Assembly: GCA_012842765.1 (NCBI GenBank)
Contig: DUWJ01000384.1
Location: forward strand, 1-7,044
Source of the DNA: Bacillota bacterium
GTDB lineage: Bacteria > Bacillota > DTU025
DNA length: 7,044 nt
Direction of reading: 5' to 3'
In this document: piece by piece, positions 1-5,908 of the stretch
Position numbering within the stretch: position 1 is the stretch's first letter
How the letters are laid out: every line of letters starts with the position of its first letter
Program-made: the position numbers and the translations under genes
Notes under the pieces: model-generated
Told to the model about the DNA's origin: nothing
Database searches by the model: none
The model's input: the letters and a program-made list of their open reading frames with translations, nothing else

Positions 1-17
1 CCGAAGGAGCGGTACCG

Positions 18-46
18 TTGTAAAGCAGGACGGTGTATGATAGAAT
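18..46 (+). promoter_or_regulatory. sigma-70-type promoter of secG
   Basis: A -35 element TTGTAA (18-23) and a -10 element TAGAAT (41-46) are separated by exactly 17 bp. The -10 is preceded by TGA (38-40), an extended -10 signature. Transcription would start near 53, leaving a short leader before the secG ribosome binding site. Seen as a consensus match only; no transcript data. Confidence 0.6.
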
Positions 47-79
47 CAGTTGGAGTCGGAGCGATGGGAGGTTGCTGCG

Positions 80-298
80 TTGGAGACGCTTTTGATTGTT
101 CTTGAGTTTATCTTGTCAATACTCCTTATTGTGGTCGTTATTCTCCAGCAGAGCAAGGGAGAAGGGCTTGGGGCCATAGGCGGTGGAGGGCAGCTGTTTT
201 TCGGCAAAAGCAAGGCTGCGGAGGCCTTCCTCGACAAAGCAACCACCTGGCTTGCAATAGGGTTTCTGATCGTCTCATTTCTGTTTGTTTTCGTTTAA
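80..298 (+). CDS. secG: SecG, preprotein translocase subunit
   Basis: SecG is the small membrane subunit of the SecYEG channel and assists SecA-driven export. The 72-residue product has the family layout: a first membrane helix (about residues 2-22), the conserved cytoplasmic loop LQQSKGEGLGAIGGG (22-36) followed by FFGKSKAAE, and a second helix (about 55-72). The length matches Gram-positive SecG. I chose the TTG at 80 because GGGAGGT (65-71) lies 8 nt upstream; the frame is open back to a TTG at 50, but that start has no ribosome binding site and would add a charged N-terminus that SecG lacks. A promoter lies just upstream and a terminator-like hairpin downstream. The secG - smpB - ssrA neighbourhood is common in Firmicutes, where rnr often sits between; here an HD-domain gene takes that place. 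Confidence 0.95.
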   Translation: METLLIVLEFILSILLIVVVILQQSKGEGLGAIGGGGQLFFGKSKAAEAFLDKATTWLAIGFLIVSFLFVFV

Positions 299-340
299 CC
301 CTGGCAATCAGGGGGGCAATGTTATAGGCTGAAACAGTAG

Positions 341-370
341 CCTCGCACTTGAGTCCGGGTGCGAGGTTTT
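341..370 (+). terminator. rho-independent terminator-like hairpin after secG
   Basis: A perfect 8-bp stem, CCTCGCAC (341-348) with GTGCGAGG (359-366), closes a 10-nt loop and is followed directly by TTTT (367-370). It lies 43 bp after the secG stop and 35-50 bp before the HD gene. It could end the secG transcript or act as a partial terminator within a longer operon. The U-tract is short. Confidence 0.6.
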
Positions 371-419
371 CCCGTATTTGCAGGGCCAGGCCGCGGGGGC
401 AGTGATGGGAGTGGCGGAT

Positions 420-971
420 TTGACAAGAGATGAAGCGTTGTGCGTGGTAAAAGCAAATGTGCGAAATGGCAATCTGGTTAAGCACATGATAGCCTGTGGT
501 GCGTGCATGAAGGCGCTTGCTTCGAGGTTCGGCGAAGACGAGGCCAAATGGGAGCTGGCGGGGCTTCTCCACGACATCGACTATGATAGTGCTGGGTCAG
601 ATCCATCACGTCATTCGTTGGAAGGAGCGGAGGTGCTAGATGGAATGGGCGTTGATCCTGATGTGGTCTATGCAGTGAAGGTCCATAACGACTACCACGG
701 ACTGCCCAGGAAAGCACCGATGGATCGCGCCCTGTACGCAGTTGATCCGCTCACTGGCTTGATTGTTGCATCTGCGCTGATTCATCCTTCCAGGAAACTG
801 GCGGCCATAGATACTGATTTCGTTATCAACCGTTATCGTGAGAAAGGATTTGCCAAAGGTGCGCGGCGGGACCAGATTGCCTGTTGCGATGAGCTGGGAA
901 TGGATTTGCGGGAATTCATAGGAGTCTGCCTGGGCGCAATGTGCGATTGCGCAGATGAGTTGGGACTGTAA
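420..971 (+). CDS. HD-domain (HDIG-type) metal-dependent phosphohydrolase
   Basis: The product resembles the stand-alone HD/HDIG phosphohydrolases of anaerobic bacteria; the substrate is unknown. With the TTG start at 420 it is 183 residues. Likely metal ligands are H22 (in VKHMIA), H51-D52 (in LLHDIDYD) and D109 (in AVDPLTG). Extra conserved-looking histidines are H65 (RHSLEGA) and H89 (KVHND). I chose TTG 420 because GGGAG (407-411) lies 8 nt upstream and because homologues typically begin with a short MTRxEA-like sequence, which this start gives (MTRDEALCVV). ATG 405 (adding MGVAD) is the main alternative, with a poorer GGGGG site. The C-terminal half is cysteine-rich (ACCDELG, CLGAMCDCADE). 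It lies between secG and smpB, the slot often occupied by rnr. Family assignment is firm; cellular role is not. Confidence 0.85.
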   Translation: MTRDEALCVVKANVRNGNLVKHMIACGACMKALASRFGEDEAKWELAGLLHDIDYDSAGSDPSRHSLEGAEVLDGMGVDPDVVYAVKVHNDYHGLPRKAPMDRALYAVDPLTGLIVASALIHPSRKLAAIDTDFVINRYREKGFAKGARRDQIACCDELGMDLREFIGVCLGAMCDCADELGL

Positions 972-1007
972 TGGAAGTCTTCCGTATACTGAGGGGAGGT
1001 GTGTCCG

Positions 1008-1475
1008 CTGGCTGAAAAGGGATCATCTGTGAAGCTGGTTGCAACTAACAGAAAAGCGAGGCACGAGTACTTTATCGAGGAGACGTATGAAGCCGGGATC
1101 GCGCTTACAGGAACCGAGATTCAGAGCGTTAGGCAGGGAAGGGTCAGCCTGGCGGATGCGTACGCTGAGGTGCGCAATGGCGAAGTGTTCTTGATCAATG
1201 CGCACATTGCCGAATACGACTTTGGGAACAGGTTCAACCATGATCCGCGTAGACCTCGCAAGCTTCTTCTCCATAAGAAGGAGATAATGCGGCTCGACTC
1301 TCGCGTTCGCGAGCGGGGATACACCATTGTTCCGCTGAAGATGTATATTGTTCGTGGCTATGCCAAGGTCGAGATCGCGCTCGCAAAAGGGAAGAAGACC
1401 TGGGACAAGCGACGGGATATTGCAGAGCGAGATGCTAGACGTGAAATGGATAGGGCTGCCAAGGCGAGACGTTAA
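1008..1475 (+). CDS. smpB: SmpB, tmRNA-binding protein
   Basis: SmpB binds the tRNA-like domain of tmRNA and delivers it to ribosomes stalled without a stop codon. Family blocks are present in order: [49 protein letters not shown], and a basic tail ([19 protein letters not shown]) that fills the empty mRNA channel. Length is about 155 residues, normal for SmpB. The start is uncertain. The frame opens at GTG 999, which overlaps the strong site AGGGGAGGT (992-1000). That site is ideally spaced (8 nt) for the non-standard codon CTG 1008, giving [13 protein letters not shown], much like other SmpB N-termini. GTG 1029 (MKLVATNRK), behind a weaker AAGGGA, is the best conventional alternative. The gene sits directly before ssrA, encoding its RNA partner, which has its own promoter. 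Confidence 0.95.
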   Translation: MAEKGSSVKLVATNRKARHEYFIEETYEAGIALTGTEIQSVRQGRVSLADAYAEVRNGEVFLINAHIAEYDFGNRFNHDPRRPRKLLLHKKEIMRLDSRVRERGYTIVPLKMYIVRGYAKVEIALAKGKKTWDKRRDIAERDARREMDRAAKARR

Positions 1476-1533
1476 AGGATGGGTGTGACCAAGATCAATG
1501 GAAGTGTATGCCATTGCACATATGCTGATCCAT

Positions 1534-1563
1534 TTGATCGAGTTGGCGGCCGCGTGGTATAAT
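1534..1563 (+). promoter_or_regulatory. sigma-70-type promoter of ssrA
   Basis: A consensus -10 TATAAT (1558-1563) is preceded by TGG (1555-1557), an extended -10. The -35 is TTGATC (1534-1539) with an 18-bp spacer. Transcription would begin a few bases before the mature tmRNA 5' end at about 1578. This is the best promoter in the window, as expected for an abundant stable RNA. Confidence 0.75.
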
Positions 1564-1577
1564 ATTGTGTAAGATAT

Positions 1578-1928
1578 GGGGGCGTTACGGTTTCGACGGA
1601 GAGTGCTGTGAGAGGCGCAGCGAGCCGAGATCCCACCTACTCGTTAATCGGTGGAAGCACGATAAGTGCCAACGATTACGCTTACGCTGCTTAATTAACT
1701 AAGTAGCCGTCCGACCCGATCTTCTCCCGAAAGCTCGGCTAGGGCGTCATCTAAGTCGGGATGCTTGCGTGTCAATTCTCGGAGGCACGCACTAAGAATA
1801 TCGAGATAGTCCCCGGGCAGCGTGCCCGTGCGCGGCTCGTGGGGCGAAAACAAGTATGCGGGCTACGCTCGTAGAAGTGCCTCAAGTGGCCTTTTCGGAC
1901 CCGGGTTCGACTCCCGGCGCCTCCACCA
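1578..1928 (+). ncRNA. ssrA: tmRNA (transfer-messenger RNA, ssrA)
   Basis: tmRNA rescues stalled ribosomes by acting first as an alanyl-tRNA and then as a short mRNA for a degradation tag. The 5' end carries the diagnostic GGGGGCGTTACGGTTTCGAC. The 3' end is a complete tRNA half: T-stem CCGGG/CCCGG (1901-1905, 1913-1917) around TTCGACT, acceptor strand CGCCTCC (1918-1924), discriminator A and encoded CCA (1926-1928). The acceptor arm pairs over 7 bp, 1578-1584 with 1918-1924. Its third pair is G1580-U1922, the G3-U70 identity element for alanyl-tRNA synthetase. The internal reading frame encodes ANDYAYAA. Length of 351 nt is normal for one-piece tmRNA. It follows smpB and has its own promoter. 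The mature 5' end is inferred from pairing. Confidence 0.97.
1668..1694 (+). other. tmRNA tag-peptide reading frame
   Basis: The resume codon is GCC (1668-1670); the frame encodes ANDYAYAA and ends at TAA (1692-1694), with a back-up in-frame TAG at 1704-1706. With the alanine from charged tmRNA the appended tag would be AANDYAYAA. The small hydrophobic AYAA-type C-terminus is what ClpXP-type proteases recognise, and AND-starting tags are common in clostridial tmRNAs. Confidence 0.9.
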
Positions 1929-1960
1929 TTTTTATGCGCTTTTCGGCGCTATGAATGAGG

Positions 1961-1994
1961 TTCGCAGTCTTATCCCATCAGGGAGGGCTGCGAA
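1961..1994 (+). terminator. two-tier hairpin, possible ssrA terminator
   Basis: TTCGCAG (1961-1967) pairs perfectly with CTGCGAA (1988-1994), and inside it TCCC (1973-1976) pairs with GGGA (1981-1984) around ATCA. The following sequence TTGTTGCTTT is only moderately U-rich. It starts 33 nt after the tmRNA CCA end, so it may terminate or protect the precursor. The role is inferred from position. Confidence 0.35.
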
Positions 1995-2227
1995 TTGTTG
2001 CTTTATATGGGGCTGAGTCGATCTTACGACAATACGGGATGAGCGAATCGATTCTGCTTCGGGAAAAATGGCCTTATAGACGATTGCGTGATGCAAGCGG
2101 ATCACGAGTGGGAATGGCTAGATTCTTGGCTTGTGGATGTCGGCACTGCTTTTCAGAATATGTTGCGGAAATCACAATTTGGATAATGCGGAGGAATAAG
2201 CGTGCACATGGAGAAAGTACCTTCGTT

Positions 2228-2236
2228 AAGGAGGTG
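2228..2236 (+). promoter_or_regulatory. strong ribosome binding site of the Sec-peroxiredoxin gene
   Basis: AAGGAGGTG is a near-perfect anti-16S match lying about 11 nt before ATG 2246. It fixes the start of the selenoprotein and argues against an N-terminal extension from the open frame upstream. Confidence 0.8.
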
Positions 2237-2245
2237 TATTGTTAT

Positions 2246-2857
2246 ATGCAGGCTCGAATAGGTAAACCAGCTCCGGATTTCGAGACAGGGGCATTTGTTG
2301 CTGGTGAGTTCAAAAAAGTCAAACTATCAAACTATCGTGGTAAATGGGTTGTTCTATGTTTTTATCCGGGAGATTTTACATTTGTTTGACCTACTGAGCT
2401 GGCGGCGGTCGCCGTCAAGTATCCTGAGCTTCAATCCATGGGCGCGGAAGTGCTCGCGATAAGTGTCGACAGCAAGTTCAGTCACAAGATATGGCAAGAA
2501 ACTGAGCTATCGAAAATGGTTGCAGGCGGGGTGCCCTATCCGATCCTGGCGGATCAGGGTGGAAAGATTGGTACTCTCTACGGGGTTTATGATGAGGAAG
2601 CCGGTGTAAATGTCAGAGGGCGGTTCATAATCGATCCAGATGGAGTTATCCAGGCGATGGAGGTATTGACGCCACCAGTGGGCCGTAACGTATCTGAGCT
2701 TGTTAGGCAGGTAAATGCTTACCAGCATCATAGAGCCACCGGCGATGTCATGCCCTCTGGCTGGGAGCCTGGGAAGCCAACGCTCAAGCCAGGACCTAGC
2801 TTAGTGGGTCGGGTATGGGAAGTTTGGAAGCCCGAACAGGCCTTCGGTAAGCGCTAG
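2246..2857 (+). CDS. prxU: Selenocysteine-containing peroxiredoxin (AhpC/Prx type), UGA-recoded
   Basis: Peroxiredoxins reduce H2O2 and organic peroxides with a peroxidatic cysteine. Here one frame of 203 residues is interrupted only by TGA (2387-2389), exactly at that residue. The active site PGDFTFV-[UGA]-PTEL fits the family motif PxxxTxxC with P41, T45 and Sec48. Family matches continue on both sides: a start like [28 protein letters not shown], then [14 protein letters not shown], and [11 protein letters not shown] with the likely catalytic R124. A SECIS-like hairpin follows the TGA. Selenocysteine peroxiredoxins are known in some anaerobes, for example PrxU of Eubacterium acidaminophilum. 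Oddly, the C-terminal resolving-cysteine motif (usually GEVCPAxW) reads GDVMPSGW, with Met169. The only cysteine is C38, so reduction probably needs an external thiol. Normal length, strong ribosome binding site and uninterrupted homology argue against a pseudogene. A TGC-to-TGA mutation or sequencing error is the alternative. Confidence 0.9.
2387..2420 (+). promoter_or_regulatory. bacterial SECIS-like element with the Sec UGA codon
   Basis: Downstream of UGA (2387-2389) a 7-bp stem forms between UGGCGGC (2400-2406) and GCCGUCA (2411-2417), with one G-U pair, closing the tetraloop GGUC (2407-2410). The pairing can extend to C2399-G2419 over a bulged A. The apical loop begins 17 nt after UGA, inside the spacing known for bacterial SECIS elements. 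It starts with GG as SelB recognition requires, and matches the GGUC apical loop of E. coli fdhF, offset by one nucleotide. The element lies in the coding sequence for LAAVAVK, as is normal in bacteria. Folding was done by eye. Confidence 0.8.
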
Positions 2858-2888
2858 GACATGACGCAGTCTCGCGGGGAACCGTGTC

Positions 2889-2917
2889 GATGGGGGCCGC
2901 AAGGGCCTCCGTCCTTT
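2889..2917 (+). terminator. GC-rich hairpin after the Sec-peroxiredoxin
   Basis: A 10-bp stem pairs GATGGGGGCC (2889-2898) with GGCCTCCGTC (2904-2913), including two G-U pairs, around a GCAAG loop. It starts 31 bp past the stop codon. The trailing CTTTCC is a poor U-tract, so it may be a weak terminator or a 3'-end protecting hairpin. Confidence 0.45.
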
Positions 2918-2998
2918 CCGTACATTATGGGTTGTCACCAAACGCATCACGTAAGAATGCGCTGGCACATGCTGGTGATAGAAAGTTAACCATCGTTT

Positions 2999-3660
2999 CT
3001 AGCAACTGATTGTTCGGGATCCTAAGGCATCTCCTAGAGGTTCGCAGTATATCTTGAGATTGTTCTTGCAATCAAATGAGCATTCAACCGTAGATGTGCT
3101 GTGAAAAGTCAATAGCCGATGAACTTCAGACTATTACTGGCGGTCAGATCCCCGTTGATGTAAAAATGCCTTTTGTCCAGGTGAACAGTGGATCACCACA
3201 TCGTTAGCTCCCTTGCTTAAGCCGCATCTGAGGTATCTGATAACGATGATGGTAATAGTGGCTCCGCTGATTTTGGGTACAGCGTAGCCGCGATGATAGA
3301 GCCTGAACCCAGAGTCTACAGTAATTTGTCTGTCTGAGACTACATACGCCCCGTGTATCTTCTTGTTTGGTTTGCTGAAGATGTAGCTTTTCGTGTGGTG
3401 CATGCTACTACAGTCACTGTCTCGGTTCCCACCTGCACAACAAAGTCTCTGCCTTTCCTTTAACCAGAATCTGTCTTTATCTAGTTGTAAACCTTCTTGG
3501 TGATGCACTCTGCTATCAAGAGGGCTTGCACTCGGCTTTTGTCGTTTGCTTGTATCCGATATGTGGATGACGATATCCCAAGGAGTGCGACGCCGAAGAT
3601 TGCCAGCAGTATCAGGCTTGCCATAGATATGAGCATTGCCGATCCGTGCTGGCGACGCAA
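2999..3660 (-). pseudogene. decayed PilX-N-type minor pilin gene
   Basis: The minus strand holds recognisable but frame-broken pieces of a type IV pilus PilX-N-domain protein. The best piece (3660-3481, 59 codons) starts MRRQHGSAMLISMASL, continues LLAIFGVALLGISSSTYRIQ and ends near SRVQALLIAEC. This is the basic, Gly, long hydrophobic helix and AEA-like layout of minor pilins. It ends in TAG. The sequence continues in the next frame as LDKDRFWLKERQ (3484 onward), returns as VQVGTETVTVVACTTRK (3439-3389), shifts to SDRQITVDSG (near 3337-3308), and returns as FYINGDLTASNSLKF (3165-3121). The last parts resemble the repetitive beta-strand C-terminus of clostridial PilX-like proteins. At least four frame changes make expression as one protein very unlikely. 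GGGAGG (3686-3681) precedes it, and the C-terminal codons of another pilin remnant overlap this spot. The N-terminal assignment is fairly firm; the rest is inference. Confidence 0.6.
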
Positions 3661-3685
3661 GAGTCGGCCATCCGCACGCCTCCCA

Positions 3686-4097
3686 TTATTGCCTTATAAC
3701 GACTGCAGTATCGGCGTATGGGGCCTTGATTGTGCAAGAATCCTTTGTCTGTTTGACAGAACCAAGCAGTAATCTGTATTCGCCTGAGCCGCTAGCGCGT
3801 TGGCTGAGATGTCTGTGATGATCAGTCTCTATAAGGATTAGGCCTTCGGCGTTTCATGAAGAGCGTCTATTGTGCGACGCTTCTATTCTTCCTCTTGTGA
3901 TAGTCACAGATATCGCCCATGTCCTATTGGGTTCGATTTTAGCGGGGGCTACGTCCGTGTCTCGACTGAAAACTCCGTTGCCGGAAGCATTGAGAAGAAG
4001 TGCGACCCGTGCAAATCGATGGACTCAAGGGCAAGATTGGAGCAGCGCCGCGATTGTTACACCTAAACGTGATCAGAGCCTCGATGCCTCGCCTTCG
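3686..4097 (-). pseudogene. decayed type IV prepilin-like gene
   Basis: Reading leftward from 4097 the minus strand gives RRRGIEALITF; one extra base (4064) then shifts the frame to GVTIAALLQSCP. Joined, this is a prepilin leader and helix of the RG-FTLIEALI type with three residues (FTL) missing after the cleavage glycine. The second frame then runs from 4063 to TAA at 3688-3686, interrupted only by TGA at 4027-4025 and 3856-3854. It includes AKIEPNRTWAISVTITRG and a C-terminus GEYRLLLGSVKQTKDSCTIK. Upstream no good start is seen. The PilX-like remnant follows directly on the same strand, the order of a minor-pilin operon. The N-terminal match is short, so this call leans partly on the neighbour. 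Confidence 0.45.
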
Positions 4098-4279
4098 GGG
4101 AATGTTATAGCATGAGCAAGTTATTGCGCGATAATCGCCCGGGTCTGGCTCGCATGGTACCTGTTAATGAAGGAATGCTCCCGAAACGGAAGATGAGGTC
4201 GAGTGGAGATAGACTGGCCGGTGCGGAGGATTTGGCATGACGCTGACGAAGAAATGAGCGCACATTCGTTTAACCATAT

Positions 4280-4284
4280 AAGGA
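4280..4284 (+). promoter_or_regulatory. ribosome binding site deciding the rnhC GTG start
   Basis: AAGGA lies 9 nt before GTG 4294. No ATG in frame lies nearby, so this supports the GTG start. Confidence 0.6.
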
Positions 4285-4293
4285 TAGATGTAG

Positions 4294-5256
4294 GTGGAAT
4301 CTGATTTGAAAGAAGAGCGAGTTACTGAGGCGTCCATCTCCTCTCTTAGGAGGCTTGCCAAGGAGCGTGGGTGGACAATGGAGGAAAGAGATATCGAACA
4401 CGGTCGTCAGGCAAGGGTGAGCGATGGAGAGAACAAGGCGACCATCTCATTTTACACTACAGGCAAGGCACTCATTCAGGGTCGACCATCCTCGCTCACC
4501 GAGGAACTCGATTCTTGGTGGGCCGGTTCGCATTTGAATCGCAGCGCGTATGTGCCGCCTCCGAACTCAGGGCATGGCAGTGATGCTAACAAGCCCTCCT
4601 ATTCAGGGCGTGCGCGCGCCAGAGGGGTTGCAAGGATCGGAATTGACGAGTCGGGGAAAGGCGACTATTTTGGCCCACTGGTAGCTGCAGGTGTTTATGT
4701 GGACGCTCAGACAGAGACTGAGCTTCTCAGCAGTGGCGTGCAGGATAGCAAGCGTCTGGCTGATAAGCGCATTATGGAGCTTTCAGGGTTGATAGTGGAA
4801 ATATGTCCACATTCGGTTGTGGCCATTGGCCCTGCACGCTACAACGGGCTGTACAAGAAAATGGGCAATGTCAATTCCATGCTTGCGTGGGCTCATGCCA
4901 GATGCTTGGAGAACCTTCTTGAGACGGTCAGCTGTGAGCTTGCAGTGTCGGACCAGTTCGGCGACGAGTCATATCTTAAGAATGCTTTGATGCATCGAGG
5001 GAGGCAGATAACTCTGGAACAGCGGCCACGGGCCGAGGAGGATGTTGCGGTTGCAGCCGCCTCTATACTGGCCCGAGCCGAGTTCGTTCGCAGGTTAGAG
5101 TCCCTTTCTCAACAGGCCGGAGTTGAGTTGCCGAAGGGGGCATCAGATCCTCGCATTGTCGAAGTGGCTTCGGAGATCATTGCGCGCGAGGGACGGGACG
5201 CTCTCGCGAATTATGCTAAGGTTCATTTCAGGACTACTGACGCTCTGGGTGTATGA
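4294..5256 (+). CDS. rnhC: Ribonuclease HIII
   Basis: RNase HIII cleaves the RNA strand of RNA:DNA hybrids such as R-loops and primers; it is typical of Firmicutes. The 320-residue product has the two-part family layout. The first 80 or so residues form the HIII-specific N-terminal (TBP-like substrate-binding) domain, followed by a linker rich in Pro, Ser and Gly (about 85-110). The RNase HII-like catalytic domain starts at RIGIDESGKGDYFGPLV. Catalytic acids by family alignment are D118, E119, D220 (VSDQFG) and D250 (EEDVAVAAASILAR). The GKGDYFGPL block, the QDSKRL motif (150-155) and YNGLYKKMGNVNSMLAWAHA distinguish HIII from HII. The start is GTG with AAGGA 9 nt upstream. The gene is intact and follows the decayed pilin region; no confident promoter was found. 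Confidence 0.95.
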   Translation: MESDLKEERVTEASISSLRRLAKERGWTMEERDIEHGRQARVSDGENKATISFYTTGKALIQGRPSSLTEELDSWWAGSHLNRSAYVPPPNSGHGSDANKPSYSGRARARGVARIGIDESGKGDYFGPLVAAGVYVDAQTETELLSSGVQDSKRLADKRIMELSGLIVEICPHSVVAIGPARYNGLYKKMGNVNSMLAWAHARCLENLLETVSCELAVSDQFGDESYLKNALMHRGRQITLEQRPRAEEDVAVAAASILARAEFVRRLESLSQQAGVELPKGASDPRIVEVASEIIAREGRDALANYAKVHFRTTDALGV

Positions 5257-5285
5257 CATACCTGTGCAGAAGCCCGGCGACGCGG

Positions 5286-5303
5286 CGCAATACTGCGATT
5301 TTT
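5286..5303 (+). terminator. weak terminator-like hairpin after rnhC
   Basis: CGCA (5286-5289) pairs with TGCG (5294-5297) around ATAC, followed by A and TTTTT (5299-5303). The stem is only 4 bp, so it may be a weak or partial terminator before the next gene, which starts 13 bp later. Confidence 0.25.
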
Positions 5304-5316
5304 GGGGGTAGGTGTG

Positions 5317-5823
5317 ATGACAGAATATCAACGGCCACAGCAGAAGCGGAGCAGGATTGTAGGTACGCTGTTGATTGCTATAGGCTGTTTTCTTTTGGCG
5401 GCCCAGTTTCTCGACACCAGATTGGTTAGCCTCTTGGTACTCCCATTGCTTGGGTTCATCTTCCTTGCTTGGGGGACTGTTGGGGCGAACAAGGCAATGG
5501 CAATTCCAGGCGGCATACTATTGGGCATTGGTACAGGTGTGATAATGTCGGAGGAAGTATTCTGGTATCTTGGGCAACCGGCTTCAACCGGAGTCTTCCT
5601 GGTTTGTTTCGCCTTAGGCTGGCTCGTGGCCTATATCGTCTCTTACAAGACCGGAGGCAGAAAGACATCGTGGCTGCTTGTGTTAGGCGTCGTTCTTGCG
5701 GCTGTCGGCATTCCGCTTATCCTTGCTCAGACTGCGCCGGAAATTGTTAAGTGGATTGCCACGTATTGGCCTGCACTTTTAATTGCAGCGGGGATCATGC
5801 TCATCGTTCGAGGGGTCAAATAA
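5317..5823 (+). CDS. six-helix membrane protein, LiaF-like C-terminal segment
   Basis: This is an integral membrane protein of 168 residues, function unknown. Hydrophobic segments lie at about 13-31, 36-55, 60-77, 91-110, 118-137 and 148-164, with a basic N-terminus (RPQQKRSR) and a positively charged loop KTGGRK (111-116). The last helix, YWPALLIAAGIMLIVRG, resembles the repeated YWPxLLIxxG transmembrane motif of LiaF-type and related DUF membrane proteins. That motif is common, so it does not define a function. I chose ATG 5317 behind GGGGGTAGG (5304-5312); the frame is open back to 5302. The gene lies 60 bp after rnhC and 85 bp before the flavodiiron gene and may be co-transcribed with it. 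Confidence 0.8.
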   Translation: MTEYQRPQQKRSRIVGTLLIAIGCFLLAAQFLDTRLVSLLVLPLLGFIFLAWGTVGANKAMAIPGGILLGIGTGVIMSEEVFWYLGQPASTGVFLVCFALGWLVAYIVSYKTGGRKTSWLLVLGVVLAAVGIPLILAQTAPEIVKWIATYWPALLIAAGIMLIVRGVK

Positions 5824-5908
5824 CGTGTCTGATGAGTGTGATATAACTCGTCCTGTGCAATCATGTTTTCCGCATGAGAAAGATAAGAGGGATATGGAGG
5901 TAGACAAG

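Larger units (their letters stand above)
1929..2245 (+). other. intergenic region between ssrA and the selenoprotein gene
   Basis: No convincing gene is seen. An open frame runs from 1955 into the peroxiredoxin frame without a stop, but its product resembles no peroxiredoxin N-terminus and its composition looks non-coding. The stretch holds a hairpin at 1961-1994, a GATAAT hexamer (2182-2187) that could be a -10 element without a good -35, and the peroxiredoxin ribosome binding site near the right edge. No palindrome resembling a PerR or Fur box was found by eye. Confidence 0.5.

Noticed and set aside
1955..2245. Open frame of 97 codons in phase with the peroxiredoxin, which could be an N-terminal extension.
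   Set aside because: A strong ribosome binding site precedes ATG 2246, the family N-terminus starts there, and the upstream translation shows no domain or signal-like features.
3134..3508. A 124-codon minus-strand open frame as an intact gene.
   Set aside because: Pilin-like sequence alternates between this frame and another, so the open frame is a chance product of a frameshifted pseudogene.
3928..3950. GGGTTCGATTTTA as a tRNA T-loop, possibly selC.
   Set aside because: The flanking bases do not form a T-stem or an acceptor stem, and no CCA-proximal structure is seen.
3854..4027. Two in-frame TGA codons in the minus-strand pilin remnant as possible further selenocysteines.
   Set aside because: No SECIS-like hairpin with a G-rich apical loop follows either TGA at the right distance, pilins are not known selenoproteins, and frameshifts nearby point to decay.
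3497..4115. Several plus-strand open frames of 60-91 codons.
   Set aside because: They lie antisense to the pilin remnants, lack ribosome binding sites and recognisable motifs.
5839..5847. TGATATAAC as an extended -10 promoter for the flavodiiron gene.
   Set aside because: No acceptable -35 element lies 16-18 bp upstream, and the gene may be co-transcribed with the membrane protein.
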